Positions 55,409 to 63,814 of a stretch of 64,000 nt of DNA are shown piece after piece (within the stretch, counting starts at the first letter, position 1; every line of letters begins with the position of its first letter). This DNA is from Serratia odorifera (lineage in GTDB: Bacteria > Pseudomonadota > Gammaproteobacteria > Enterobacterales > Enterobacteriaceae), in contig NZ_LR134117.1 of NCBI RefSeq assembly GCF_900635445.1, forward strand, positions 4,588,001 to 4,652,000. Reading direction: 5' to 3'. The position numbers were made by a program, and so were the translations under genes. Below the pieces are notes generated by a model that was given only the letters and a program-made list of their open reading frames with translations, searched no databases and had not been told where the DNA came from.

Positions 55409-56041
55409 CTACGGGCAAAGACTGTCCTGACGCGGCGGTATGATGACAGCGTTAAACCATGTCAGCAGTTCGCTGCGCAGCTCTGTCGGCAAGGCGGCGT
55501 GATGGTAGCCGGCCAGCGCGCCGGCCAGTGATAACAGCACCTTCAGCCCCAGGCGGCGTTGTTCTCGCTGCAATCTGAGGAACGTTTCTTTCGCCCCTTG
55601 CAGGCGCAGCTCGTAGACGCCGCAGATCCCGCTACGCCAGAGCAGACGCTCCAGCGCGGCGTCGATATTCGGCAAATCCTTCAACCGTTCATGGCTCTGC
55701 TTTTTTACCTGAACCTCTTTGCGCGCCTCACGCATCGCCTGCCACGCCAGGGCAAACAGTTCTTGTCGCTGTTGCCATAACGCCTCGTCGACGTAGTAAT
55801 AACGCATGACGATCGGTGTACCGCGCTTCGAATACACCATATTTGCCATGCCGCGCGCACGGAACACGCTTTCGAGGCTGCTGGTCGCACGCAGATACAT
55901 TTCGCCTTCGGCGACCACGGCAAACATGATGCCGTCGACCAGCAACCCGTAGCCGCCAAACTGTGAGCGGGTGGTTATTCTCCCCAGGGCGGAAAAACAG
56001 GCTTTAGCCTGGGCTACTCTGGCGTTCGTTGTTCCTTGCAT
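55409..56041 (-). CDS. sxy: TfoX/Sxy family competence regulator
   Basis: 210-residue protein with a TfoX N-terminal domain (RSQFGGYGLLVDGIMFAVVAEGEMYLRA) and a C-terminal helix-hairpin region (DLPNIDAALERLLWRSGICGVYELRLQGAKETFLRLQR). In E. coli and Haemophilus, Sxy works with CRP at CRP-S promoters of competence genes. Length as in E. coli (209). It is divergent from sulA. Confidence 0.93.
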   Translation of the reverse strand: MQGTTNARVAQAKACFSALGRITTRSQFGGYGLLVDGIMFAVVAEGEMYLRATSSLESVFRARGMANMVYSKRGTPIVMRYYYVDEALWQQRQELFALAWQAMREARKEVQVKKQSHERLKDLPNIDAALERLLWRSGICGVYELRLQGAKETFLRLQREQRRLGLKVLLSLAGALAGYHHAALPTELRSELLTWFNAVIIPPRQDSLCP

Positions 56042-56232
56042 AAGGTTATCCCTCGGTCATTTGCGGCAAACCATTGCCTGTGTCAATAGAATAAAAGTAA
56101 CGGGAACAAGTAATTAGAAAAAATACGCATTAAACCCGACGGTGCCAATGAGAAAAGCCTCCAGCTCAAAAAATAATCGCAAATCTGCGAGGTGTTACTA
56201 AAAATTGGGTTGATCTTCTGACTGACCGCATG

Positions 56233-56252
56233 TACTGTATATGCATACAGTA
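56233..56252 (+). promoter_or_regulatory. LexA (SOS) box upstream of sulA
   Basis: TACTGTATATGCATACAGTA is a perfect LexA operator, CTGT-N8-ACAG. It lies 20 bases before the sulA start. Confidence 0.97.
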
Positions 56253-56272
56253 ACACTACGGCGGGATACTTT

Positions 56273-56780
56273 ATGCGTACTCAATCACTCTACCAACCCC
56301 ATTTCAGCCACAGCGCGCGTGCAATGAATCACTCGGCCCCGGTTTCCGGCGCGAACAACGAAAATGGTCTTATCAGTGAACTTGTTTACAACGAGCATCA
56401 ACCCGCAGTAGCGCAACTGTTACTGCCTTTATTGCAGCAACTGGGCATGCAATCGCGTTGGCTATTATGGCTGACGCCACAGCAGAAATTGAGCAAACGC
56501 TGGCTACAGCAGTCGGGCTTGCCGATCGATAAAGTGGTGCAGCTGAGCCAAATCAGCCCGCTAAATACGGTCGAAGCCATGGAAAAAGCGTTGTTGACGG
56601 GAAATTACAGCGTGGTTTTAGGTTGGTTACCCGACCTGACGGATGAAGATAGGCTAAAATTACGTCGTGCGGCCGAGTTGGGAAATGCCTACGGCTTTAT
56701 CATGCGTCCTCAAACCCGTCACAAACTCGAACCAAGGACAGTGTTCGACCTTAAAAATTCACTCTTCTTTGTATCATTGA
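56273..56780 (+). CDS. sulA: SOS cell-division inhibitor SulA, frameshifted at its C-terminus
   Basis: Inhibitor of FtsZ assembly made during the SOS response and degraded by Lon. GLISELVYNEHQPAVAQLLLPLLQQLGMQSRWLLWLTPQQKLSKRWL and AAELGNAYGFIMRP match the family. The frame is lost in the A-run 56753-56757; removing one A ends the protein LKIHSSLYH at 56780, as in the Lon-recognised tail of E. coli SulA (LKIHSNLYH). Restored length is 168 (169 in E. coli). Without correction translation continues to 56905. The LexA box lies directly upstream. Confidence 0.92.
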
Positions 56781-57140
56781 GTGAATTTAGGAGTTTTCTC
56801 ATTATTTTTCTTCTTCAGCAGCGGAACCTTCTAGAGATCAGTCACAAAACGAGAGCGGCTGCGGTTCCGCACTGCATTTTGCAGCAAGGCATGGCTAAAA
56901 AATGACCAGAAAATGTTAGCAAATATGTACAATTCTGCGTTTTTTTTTAGAGCTTTATCACATCACACTTGTAACTTTCGCGCCACGTTGTAGACTTTAC
57001 ATCGCCAAGGTTGCTCTATAACGCCAGAAAAACTGGCAGAGTAACAAACGAGGGCATAAACCTTGGCGAAGGAATTTAACCAAGGGCTTAAAAATTAGCT
57101 TTAAAGCTCATTGCCTATTTGGATGATAACGAGGCGCAAA
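56781..57140 (+). promoter_or_regulatory. ompA promoter and long leader
   Basis: 360-base gap after sulA. A candidate promoter is TTGTAA (56969-56974), 16-base spacer, TAGACT (56991-56996), giving a leader of about 135 bases. A partial CRP-like TCACATCACACTTG overlaps it upstream. The sequence just before the start (GATAACGAGGCGCAAA) matches the E. coli ompA segment bound by the small RNA MicA, so that control is likely conserved. No gene is seen between. Confidence 0.65.
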
Positions 57141-58218
57141 ATGAAAAAGACAGCTATCGCATTAGCAGTGGCACTGGCTGGTTTCGCTACCGTAGCGCAA
57201 GCCGCCCCAAAAGATAACACCTGGTACACCGGTGCCAAACTGGGCTGGTCCCAGTATCACGACGTAGGTTTCTACGGCAACGGTTATGAGAAAGGCATCG
57301 GCAACGGTCCTACTCATGAAAGCCAACTGGGTGCTGGTGCGTTCTTGGGTTACCAAGCGAACCAATACCTGGGCTTCGAGCTGGGCTATGACTGGCTTGG
57401 CCGTATGCCTTACAAAGGCAGCGTGAACAACGGTGCTTTCAAAAGCGCAGGGCGTTCAATTGGCAGCTAAACTGAGCTACCCAATTGCTGACGACCTGGA
57501 CATCTACACCCGTCTGGGTGGCATGATCTGGCGTGCAGACTCTAAAGCTAACTACGGCCGTACTGGCGAGCGTCTGAGCAACCACGACACCGGCGTTTCT
57601 CCGCTGGCTGCTGTTGGTGTTGAATACGCACTGACCAAAAACTGGGCTACTCGCCTGGATTACCAGTTCGTTAGCAACATCGGCGACGCAGGTACCGTTG
57701 GCGCGCGTCCAGACAACACCATGCTGAGCCTGGGCGTTTCTTACCGCTTCGGCCAGGACGATGTTGTTGCTCCGGCACCAGCACCAGCTCCGGCTCCAGT
57801 GGTTGAAACCAAGCGTTTCACTCTGAAGTCTGACGTTCTGTTCAACTTCGGTAAATCCTCTCTGAAACCAGAAGGCCAGCAGGCTCTGGATCAGCTGTAC
57901 ACCCAACTGAGCTCTATGGATCCTAAAGACGGTTCCGTAGTTGTTCTGGGCTACACTGACCCAGTTGGTAAAGATGCAGCGAACCAGAAACTGTCTGAAG
58001 CTCGTGCTCGCAGCGTAGTAGATTACCTGGTATCTAAAGGTATCCCTGCTGACAAAATCTCTGCACGTGGCATGGGCGAAGCTGACCAGGTTACCGACAG
58101 CTGTGGCTACAAAAACGGTCGTGCTACCAAAGCACAGATCGAATGCCTGGCGCCTAACCGTCGCGTAGAAATCGAAGTTAAAGGTATCAAAGACGTTGTA
58201 ACTCAGCCACAGGCTTAA
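57141..58218 (+). CDS. ompA: Outer membrane protein OmpA, frameshifted
   Basis: Major outer-membrane porin-like protein: an 8-strand barrel plus a periplasmic peptidoglycan-binding domain. MKKTAIALAVALAGFATVAQA is the signal peptide, then APKDNTWYTGAKLGWSQYHD. The frame is lost in the A-run 57441-57444, where translation would stop at 57470. Removing one A restores GAFKAQGVQLAAKLSYPIADDLDIYTRLGG. A Pro-Ala hinge (APAPAPAPAPVVE) leads to the OmpA domain, with NQKLSEARARSVVDYLVSKGI and the ending NRRVEIEVKG. Restored length is 358. Codon use is biased as in highly expressed genes. Confidence 0.96.
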
Positions 58219-58236
58219 GTTACCGCTTCTTAATAA

Positions 58237-58263
58237 AAAACCCCGCTCTGCGGGGTTTTTTTT
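58237..58263 (+). terminator. Terminator after ompA
   Basis: AACCCCGC-TCTG-CGGGGTT stem followed by TTTTTTTT; strong. Confidence 0.95.
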
Positions 58264-58286
58264 CGCTTTGACGCGTCTGACCGGCA

Positions 58287-58313
58287 ATAAAAAACCCGGC
58301 CATTCGCCGGGTT
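58287..58313 (-). terminator. Terminator after matP
   Basis: Minus-strand AACCCGGC-GAATG-GCCGGGTT followed by TTTTATTG. It lies 25 bases after the matP stop. Confidence 0.85.
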
Positions 58314-58337
58314 GATTTATCAAACACAATCTTGTGA

Positions 58338-58796
58338 TTATTCTTCGTCCTTGCCCAGGATCGCTTTCAAATCCTGCTTCAACAATGACATTTGGCTGGC
58401 GTATTTTTCTTTGCGTTCAGCATCTTCAATCAGCTGCACCACGGTTTCGGACAGCGTTACGCCACGCCGACGAGCCAATGCCGCCAGTCGCTGCCAAACT
58501 AAAAATTCCAAATCGATAGATTTTTTACGCGTATGCTGATGTTCTGCGTTAAAATGACGTTTACGCCGGGCGCGGATGGTTTGCTTCATCCGATTGTCCA
58601 GCGCCGGATTCATATGAGCAGTGATCCAGGCCAGCACCTTGACCGGTTCATTTTCCAGCTTCAGCAGCTCGTCAACGGCTTCCTGCGCAGCGCTGTTTTC
58701 AAGGTAGCGGGTAATTGCTTCTCCTTCCCGGTGCTTTTTCACCAGGTACTTCCATTTCCAGCCGCTCTCTAGATTTTCCAGTTGCTGATATTTCAT
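58338..58796 (-). CDS. matP: Ter macrodomain organiser MatP
   Basis: 152-residue DNA-binding protein that binds matS sites in the terminus region. Helical N-terminal domain (KYQQLENLESGWKWKYLVKKHREGEAITRY), then the ribbon-helix-helix (RRKRHFNAEHQHTRKKSIDLEFLVWQRLAALARRRGVTLSETVVQLIEDAE). E. coli MatP is 150 residues. No matS site (GTGACRNYGTCAC) was spotted by eye in the window. Divergent from ycbZ. Confidence 0.96.
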   Translation of the reverse strand: MKYQQLENLESGWKWKYLVKKHREGEAITRYLENSAAQEAVDELLKLENEPVKVLAWITAHMNPALDNRMKQTIRARRKRHFNAEHQHTRKKSIDLEFLVWQRLAALARRRGVTLSETVVQLIEDAERKEKYASQMSLLKQDLKAILGKDEE

Positions 58797-59005
58797 CGTG
58801 AGCTCTTCAGTGACCGCGTAACGTTAATAAGCATAACAGCTTTGCGCCAAATTTCCCCGCCAATTACGTCTCCGTTTAGTGTGTTTTTTGCACAGTCGTC
58901 GCGCGATGTCAAACTCCCTGACCGCAACTGACACTCTGCTTGTATCAAGCTGGCGTTATTCTTGTATAATCGCCCTTTCCCTTTTTGACGATTGCATCTA
59001 ACACT

Positions 59006-60784
59006 TTGACCAATAACCGACTTGAATGGCAATCCTTGTTGCCTGCCGTTACGCCTTATCAGGCGATATTCGATTCCGCCGCTCAGTTGGCACCCGTCGC
59101 CTTTGCCGCTATTCAACCCCGGTTGGAAAACGCGCTGACGGTATTTTGCCACCCGCGTTCTCAACCACGCTTCATGCTGTTGAAAGCCCAGGAAACACGC
59201 GAATATCTGGCGTTGATTGCCGATGCGGTAAAACAGCTGCAGCCGCAACCTGGCAGCCCTGGTAGCAACTATATCGTACAAAGCGGCCAGGTTCGCGTGG
59301 AGCCGGCAACCAGCGGCGATGAGCCCTTTGCCGCCAGCGGTGCCTGCCTGTTTGCCGAATGGGTGGAACCAGAGCAACTGTTCGGTTGCGTACGCCTTTA
59401 TCAGAACGATGTCTCCCTCGAACCCGGCCTGGTGCACCAGGCTAACGGCGGTGTACTGATCCTGTCTGCCCGCACGTTATTGGCACAACCGCTGTTGTGG
59501 CTGCGCTTAAAGCAGATGGTCACCCAGCGCCAATTCCATTGGGTTTCGCCGGATGAAACACGACCGTTGCCAGTCAGTATCCCGCCGATGCCGCTGGATC
59601 TGCGGCTGATTGTCGTTGGCGATCGTCACGGGCTGGCGGATTTCCACGATATGGAGCCGGAAGTCTGCGAACAGGCGGTGTATGGCGAATACGAAGACGA
59701 CCTGCAGCTGACCGATACCGATGACATGGCGCAATGGTGTGGCTACGTCAATACGCTGGTTAGCGAGCAGCAATTGCCGCAACTGGCGGCTGACGCCTGG
59801 CCGCCGTTAATGATGCAGGCGGTGCGTTACAGCGGCGATCAGGGCAGCCTGCCGTTATCGCCTACCTGGCTGAGCCAACAGCTGTCGGAAGCGGCACTGT
59901 ATGCCGAACAGGGCCAGATCACCGCCAAAGCGCTGGAAGCGGCGTTGACCGCCCGTGAATGGCGCGAAAGCTATCTGGCAGAACGCATGCAGGACGAAAT
60001 TGAACTCGGCCAGATCCTGATTCAAACCGAAGGGGAGGTCATTGGTCAGATTAATGGGTTGTCAGTTTTAGACTATCCAGGCCACCCACGCGGTTTCGGC
60101 GAACCGTCGCGTATCAGCTGTGTCGTCCACCTTGGCGACGGTGAATTTACCGACGTTGAACGAAAAGCTGAACTTGGCGGCAATCTGCATGCCAAAGGCA
60201 TGATGATTATGCAGGCGTTCCTGATTTCCGAATTGGAACTGGATCAGCAACTGCCCTTCTCCGCCTCGATTGTGTTTGAACAATCCTACGGCGAAGTCGA
60301 TGGCGACAGCGCCTCGCTGGCCGAGCTGTGTGCCTTGATCAGCGCACTGTCGATGCAACCGATTAGCCAGCAGATTGCCGTTACCGGCTCGGTCGACCAA
60401 TTCGGCAACGTGCAGCCCATCGGCGGCGTTAACGAAAAGATCGAAGGTTTCTTTGAGGTCTGTCTGCGCCGTGGCCTGACAGGCAAGCAGGGCGTGATTC
60501 TGCCAACCACCAACGTGCGGCACCTGTGTCTGCGTCAGGATGTGGTAGATGCGGTTCGCGACGGACAGTTCCATCTGTGGGCGGTGGACAGCGCGGCGGA
60601 AGCCCTGCCATTATTGACAGGTTACCCCTACTCCGATGAACAGCAGCCGAATTTGCTGGCTGCAATTCAGGAACGGATTGCGCAGGTGAACGCACCTGAA
60701 CGCCGCCGCCCCTGGCTTTTTCCGCTGGCTCAACTGGTTCAACCAGGGCTGATCGGACTTGTTCAGCGTACACGTGTTAGCTAA
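59006..60784 (+). CDS. ycbZ: Lon-like protease YcbZ (LonH)
   Basis: Lon-related protease without an intact Lon ATPase core. The N-terminal half is variable; the C-terminal Lon protease domain has GEPSRISCVVHLGDGEFTDVERKAELGGNLHAKGMMIMQAFL, the catalytic Ser in EVDGDSASLAELCAL and Lys in NEKIEGFFEVCL. The start is a TTG either way: the TTG at 59006 aligns position-for-position with the E. coli ATG (LTNNRLEWQSLLPAVTPYQAIF against MTITKLAWRDL...), whereas a TTG at 58985 would be only about 8 bases after the predicted transcription start. Length 592 from 59006 (586 in E. coli). Confidence 0.9.
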   Translation: MTNNRLEWQSLLPAVTPYQAIFDSAAQLAPVAFAAIQPRLENALTVFCHPRSQPRFMLLKAQETREYLALIADAVKQLQPQPGSPGSNYIVQSGQVRVEPATSGDEPFAASGACLFAEWVEPEQLFGCVRLYQNDVSLEPGLVHQANGGVLILSARTLLAQPLLWLRLKQMVTQRQFHWVSPDETRPLPVSIPPMPLDLRLIVVGDRHGLADFHDMEPEVCEQAVYGEYEDDLQLTDTDDMAQWCGYVNTLVSEQQLPQLAADAWPPLMMQAVRYSGDQGSLPLSPTWLSQQLSEAALYAEQGQITAKALEAALTAREWRESYLAERMQDEIELGQILIQTEGEVIGQINGLSVLDYPGHPRGFGEPSRISCVVHLGDGEFTDVERKAELGGNLHAKGMMIMQAFLISELELDQQLPFSASIVFEQSYGEVDGDSASLAELCALISALSMQPISQQIAVTGSVDQFGNVQPIGGVNEKIEGFFEVCLRRGLTGKQGVILPTTNVRHLCLRQDVVDAVRDGQFHLWAVDSAAEALPLLTGYPYSDEQQPNLLAAIQERIAQVNAPERRRPWLFPLAQLVQPGLIGLVQRTRVS

Positions 60785-60820
60785 TCTGCGTCCTTCATTA
60801 AAATAAGGCTTACTGAGAAC

Positions 60821-61339
60821 ATGGTAGATAAACGCGACTCCTATACGAAAGAAGACCTCGAAGCATCCGGCCGTGGCGAGCTGTTTGGCGCCGGCGGCCC
60901 GCCGTTGCCAGCAGGTAACATGTTGATGATGGACCGCGTGGTCAAAATGTCAGAAGACGGTGGTACCCACGGCAAAGGCTACGTGGAAGCAGAACTGGAT
61001 ATCAATCCCGACCTGTGGTTCTTCGCCTGCCATTTCATCGGCGATCCGGTGATGCCTGGCTGTCTGGGCCTGGATGCCATGTGGCAGCTGGTCGGGTTCT
61101 ACCTGGGCTGGCTGGGCGGCGAAGGCAAAGGCCGTGCGCTGGGCGTGGGCGAAGTCAAGTTCACCGGGCAGGTGCTGCCAACCGCCAAAAAAGTCACCTA
61201 TCGTATTAACTTCAAGCGCGTTATTACCCGTAAACTGATTATGGGTGTGGCCGACGGTGAAGTACTGGTCGATGGCGAAGTGATCTACACCGCCAGCGAT
61301 CTGAAAGTGGGCCTGTTCAAGGACACTACTGCCTTCTAA
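60821..61339 (+). CDS. fabA: 3-hydroxydecanoyl-ACP dehydratase/isomerase
   Basis: 172-residue enzyme that dehydrates and isomerises the C10 intermediate to start unsaturated fatty acid synthesis. The active-site segment FFACHFIGDPVMPGCLGLDAMWQLVGF contains the catalytic His and Asp. Length as in E. coli. It follows ycbZ by 36 bases, as in E. coli. Confidence 0.97.
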   Translation: MVDKRDSYTKEDLEASGRGELFGAGGPPLPAGNMLMMDRVVKMSEDGGTHGKGYVEAELDINPDLWFFACHFIGDPVMPGCLGLDAMWQLVGFYLGWLGGEGKGRALGVGEVKFTGQVLPTAKKVTYRINFKRVITRKLIMGVADGEVLVDGEVIYTASDLKVGLFKDTTAF

Positions 61340-61344
61340 CGGCA

Positions 61345-61376
61345 GTCACGACGGTCGGTCACGGCCGTCGTGAGTT
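61345..61376 (+). terminator. Terminator after fabA
   Basis: Stem TCACGACGG/CCGTCGTGA, loop TCGGTCACGG, then GTTTTCT. Moderate T tract. Confidence 0.7.
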
Positions 61377-61432
61377 TTCTCCCTGATTACCGTTACCGGC
61401 GTACTGCATGCGCTGATGTGTGCTACCTAGTG

Positions 61433-61449
61433 ACTACAATTATTGTAGT
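61433..61449. promoter_or_regulatory. 17-bp perfect palindrome upstream of the HxlR-KAS II pair
   Basis: ACTACAATTATTGTAGT: 8-bp perfect arms around one T. It overlaps a -10-like TACAAT (61435-61440) and ends 14 bases before the corrected regulator start. It is placed as an autoregulatory operator of the HxlR-family protein would be. Confidence 0.6.
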
Positions 61450-61463
61450 AATTGAGGATGGTA

Positions 61464-61990
61464 ATGAAAAGACGCGTTTCGATACTCAACAGTGCCCAAT
61501 CGCCCGATCGCTGGATCGCATTGGCGAATGGTGGAGCATGTTAATTATTCGTGATGCCTTTCATGGGCTGTCGAAGTTTGACGAATTCCAGCAGAGCCTC
61601 GGGTTGTCGCCGACCATCCTCACCCGCCGGCTCAAATTTCTGGTTGAGAGCGGCATTCTTTGCAAACAGGCTTATCAGCAGCGGCCGTTGCGCTATCAGT
61701 ACCTGTTGACCGAACGCGGCGCTGAGCTGTTCCCGGTCTTGGCAACGCTGCTGCAATGGGGTAACAGCCATCTGGCGCCAGAAGGCATCGCCGCCCAGTT
61801 GGTCGATCGGCGCAGCGGTTTGCCTGTCACTATGCAGTTAATCGACAGCGTTAGCCAACAACCGATAACCCATCAGAATATCACGCTGGCTGCAGGCCCC
61901 GCTGCCGGTGCCGCCATGCGCCAGCGCGCCGCGCGAATGCAGCAATCATCATCAGCTACACTTATTGAATCACCCCAGGAGAATATATGA
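61464..61990 (+). CDS. HxlR-family transcriptional regulator, frameshifted near its start
   Basis: Winged helix-turn-helix regulator. The family core is CPIARSLDRIGEWWSMLIIRDAFHGLSKFDEFQQSLGLSPTILTRRLKFLVESGILCKQAYQQRPLRYQYLLTERG; the C-terminal half beyond about residue 110 is less conserved. The best ribosome-binding site (GAGG) precedes the ATG at 61464, but from there the frame is wrong. Adding one A to the run 61467-61470 gives MKKTRFDTQQCPIARSLD, a normal HxlR start, and 175 residues. Without correction the frame has only a GTG (61430) with a poor context. The stop overlaps the KAS II start by ATGA, so the two are translationally coupled. The inducer is unknown. Confidence 0.82.
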
Positions 61991-63258
61991 ACAGTCGTCG
62001 TATCGTTATTACCGGCATGGGCGCAGTCTCCCCTCTGGGCAGTGGCGTCGAAGCCATATGGCAACGTTTGCTAGCCGGGCAGAGCGGCATCCGCCCACTG
62101 CCCGAAGCGATTGTGGCCGAGCTGCCGGTCAAGGTCGGCGGTCAGGTGCCAACCCTGCAACAGGATAGCGAGGCCGGATTTGATGCCGATGCCTCGGTCG
62201 CGCCCAAGGATCAAAAGAAAATGGATCGCTTTATCCTGTTTGCCATGGCCGCGGCCGACGAAGCCATTCGCCAGGCCGGTTGGGTCGCCGACACTGATGA
62301 AAAACAGGAGCGTACCGCCACCGTCGTGGCCTCCGGCATCGGTGGCTTCCCGGCCATTGCCAATGCGGTGCGCACCACCGACAGTCGCGGTGCAAAACGG
62401 CTGTCGCCGTTCACCATCCCGTCGTTCCTGGTGAATCTGGCCGCTGGCCATATCTCGATCAAGCACCACTTCAAAGGACCTATCGGCGCCCCGGTCACCG
62501 CCTGCGCCGCCGGGGTACAAGCCATTGGCGATGCGGTGCGCATGATTCGCAACGACGAGGCCGATATCGCCCTGTGTGGCGGTACTGAAGCGGCCATCGA
62601 TACCGTCAGTCTGGGTGGATTTGCCGCAGCACGCGCCATGTCCAGCGCGCCAGCCGAAGATGCCGCCATCGCTTCTCGGCCATTCGACAGCGCACGTAGC
62701 GGTTTCGTGATGGGTGAAGGCGCGGGCATGCTGGTGATTGAAACGCTGGAACACGCACTGGCGCGCGGTGCCACGCCGCTGGCAGAGATCGTCGGTTATG
62801 GTACCAGCGCCGACGCCTATCATATGACCTCCGGCGCGGAAGACGGCGACGGCGCCTACCGTGCGATGAAAATCGCGCTCCGCCAGGCTGGCGTACAACC
62901 GGAACAGATCCAGCACCTGAATGCGCATGCCACCTCTACGCCGGTCGGCGACCTGGGTGAAATCAACGCCATCCGTCACCTGTTTGGCGATCATCCGGTG
63001 GCGGTAACCTCGACCAAATCAGCCACCGGGCACCTGCTGGGGGCCGCTGGCGGTCTGGAAACCATCTTTACCGCGCTGGCGTTACGCGATCAGATAGCGC
63101 CGGCCACCCTGAACCTGGATCAGCCGGATCCGGCCGCGGCAGGTTTGCACCTGGTTGCCAAACAGGCAGAGCCAATGCCGATGACCTATGCATTGTCTAA
63201 TGGTTTTGGCTTTGGCGGGGTGAATGCCAGCATTCTGCTCAAGCGCTGGCAAGCGTAA
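61987..63258 (+). CDS. Beta-ketoacyl-ACP synthase II paralogue
   Basis: 423-residue condensing enzyme of the FabF (KAS II) type. The catalytic triad Cys173 (VTACAAG), His314 (NAHATSTPVGD) and His349 (SATGHLLGAAG) is intact, and GFVMGEGAGMLVIETLEHALARGA and NGFGFGGVNAS are typical. The main fabF of Enterobacteria lies in the fab gene cluster (fabH-fabD-fabG-acpP-fabF), which is not here, so this is an extra copy. It is directly downstream of the HxlR gene with an ATGA overlap, and downstream of fabA. Function beyond general chain elongation is inference. Confidence 0.9.
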   Translation: MNSRRIVITGMGAVSPLGSGVEAIWQRLLAGQSGIRPLPEAIVAELPVKVGGQVPTLQQDSEAGFDADASVAPKDQKKMDRFILFAMAAADEAIRQAGWVADTDEKQERTATVVASGIGGFPAIANAVRTTDSRGAKRLSPFTIPSFLVNLAAGHISIKHHFKGPIGAPVTACAAGVQAIGDAVRMIRNDEADIALCGGTEAAIDTVSLGGFAAARAMSSAPAEDAAIASRPFDSARSGFVMGEGAGMLVIETLEHALARGATPLAEIVGYGTSADAYHMTSGAEDGDGAYRAMKIALRQAGVQPEQIQHLNAHATSTPVGDLGEINAIRHLFGDHPVAVTSTKSATGHLLGAAGGLETIFTALALRDQIAPATLNLDQPDPAAAGLHLVAKQAEPMPMTYALSNGFGFGGVNASILLKRWQA

Positions 63259-63280
63259 TCGACGGGATAAAAACGAAAAC

Positions 63281-63301
63281 CTCCGCGCATTGGCGGAGGT
63301 C
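63281..63301. terminator. Hairpin between KAS II gene and rmf
   Basis: ACCTCCGC-GCATTG-GCGGAGGT; on the minus strand it is followed by TTTTCGTTTTT, so it terminates rmf; on the plus strand the T tract is weak. Confidence 0.75.
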
Positions 63302-63326
63302 ATTCCTCTTGATGACAGAGAGCCGC

Positions 63327-63494
63327 TTAAGCGGTCACAGCCCTGTCTTCCATGGCTTGTCGCCAACCTCCCAGCCAATTGGCCCGGGCATCCAATGATT
63401 GATAGGGACAAAGTTCCCTGGAACGCCCTGAAAGACCTGCTTGGTAACCACGGGATTGTGCCCGTTCCAGACGATCTCGCTTCTGTCTCTTCAT
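63327..63494 (-). CDS. rmf: Ribosome modulation factor
   Basis: 55-residue basic protein that dimerises 70S ribosomes into inactive 100S particles in stationary phase. MKRQKRDRLERAQSRGYQAG, then the CPYQSLDARANWLGGWRQAMEDRAV part, matches E. coli Rmf (55 residues) throughout. The start at 63494 follows a GAGG-like stretch. It is short and sits between fabA/KAS II and pqiC, as in E. coli apart from the inserted pair. Confidence 0.95.
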   Translation of the reverse strand: MKRQKRDRLERAQSRGYQAGLSGRSRELCPYQSLDARANWLGGWRQAMEDRAVTA

Positions 63495-63814
63495 GCCTCG
63501 TTTCCCTCATTTCTTGGTCTGCTGGAAAGAAAACAATGGCCGCTTTTTTGTGCAGCCACGCATAAGCAATAGCGCTAATCGCAGGGAAGATCAATGCGCA
63601 AAATTCACGCCAATGTCATATTTGTGAGCTACGCACGCAGAAAATGCTAAGTGGCTGATAACGCGAAGAACAGATTAAGTAGTTGAAAAATAGCGATAAA
63701 AAAGCCGGTGAGACGACGTCAATCTTTCTCACCGGCATGCCGTTAGACTGTTTTAGAACAGGTTATACGCCCCGTACGGCACCAGGCGGGAATACCCAGC
63801 CTCGGGGATACCCA
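63495..63814. other. 320-base gap between rmf and pqiC
   Basis: Holds the rmf promoter region (63495-63690), AT-rich, with no recognised regulator site, and the pqi operon terminator near 63696-63737. The last stretch (63738-63814) before pqiC shows nothing. Confidence 0.5.
63696..63737 (-). terminator. Terminator after pqiC
   Basis: Minus-strand GCCGGTGAG...CTCACCGGC stem (9 bp) followed by TTTTTTATC. It lies 78 bases after the pqiC stop. Confidence 0.85.

Noticed and set aside
57439..58329. A 296-codon open frame antisense to ompA
   Set aside because: It is a shadow of the strongly codon-biased ompA gene; the encoded sequence has no family features and no ribosome-binding site.
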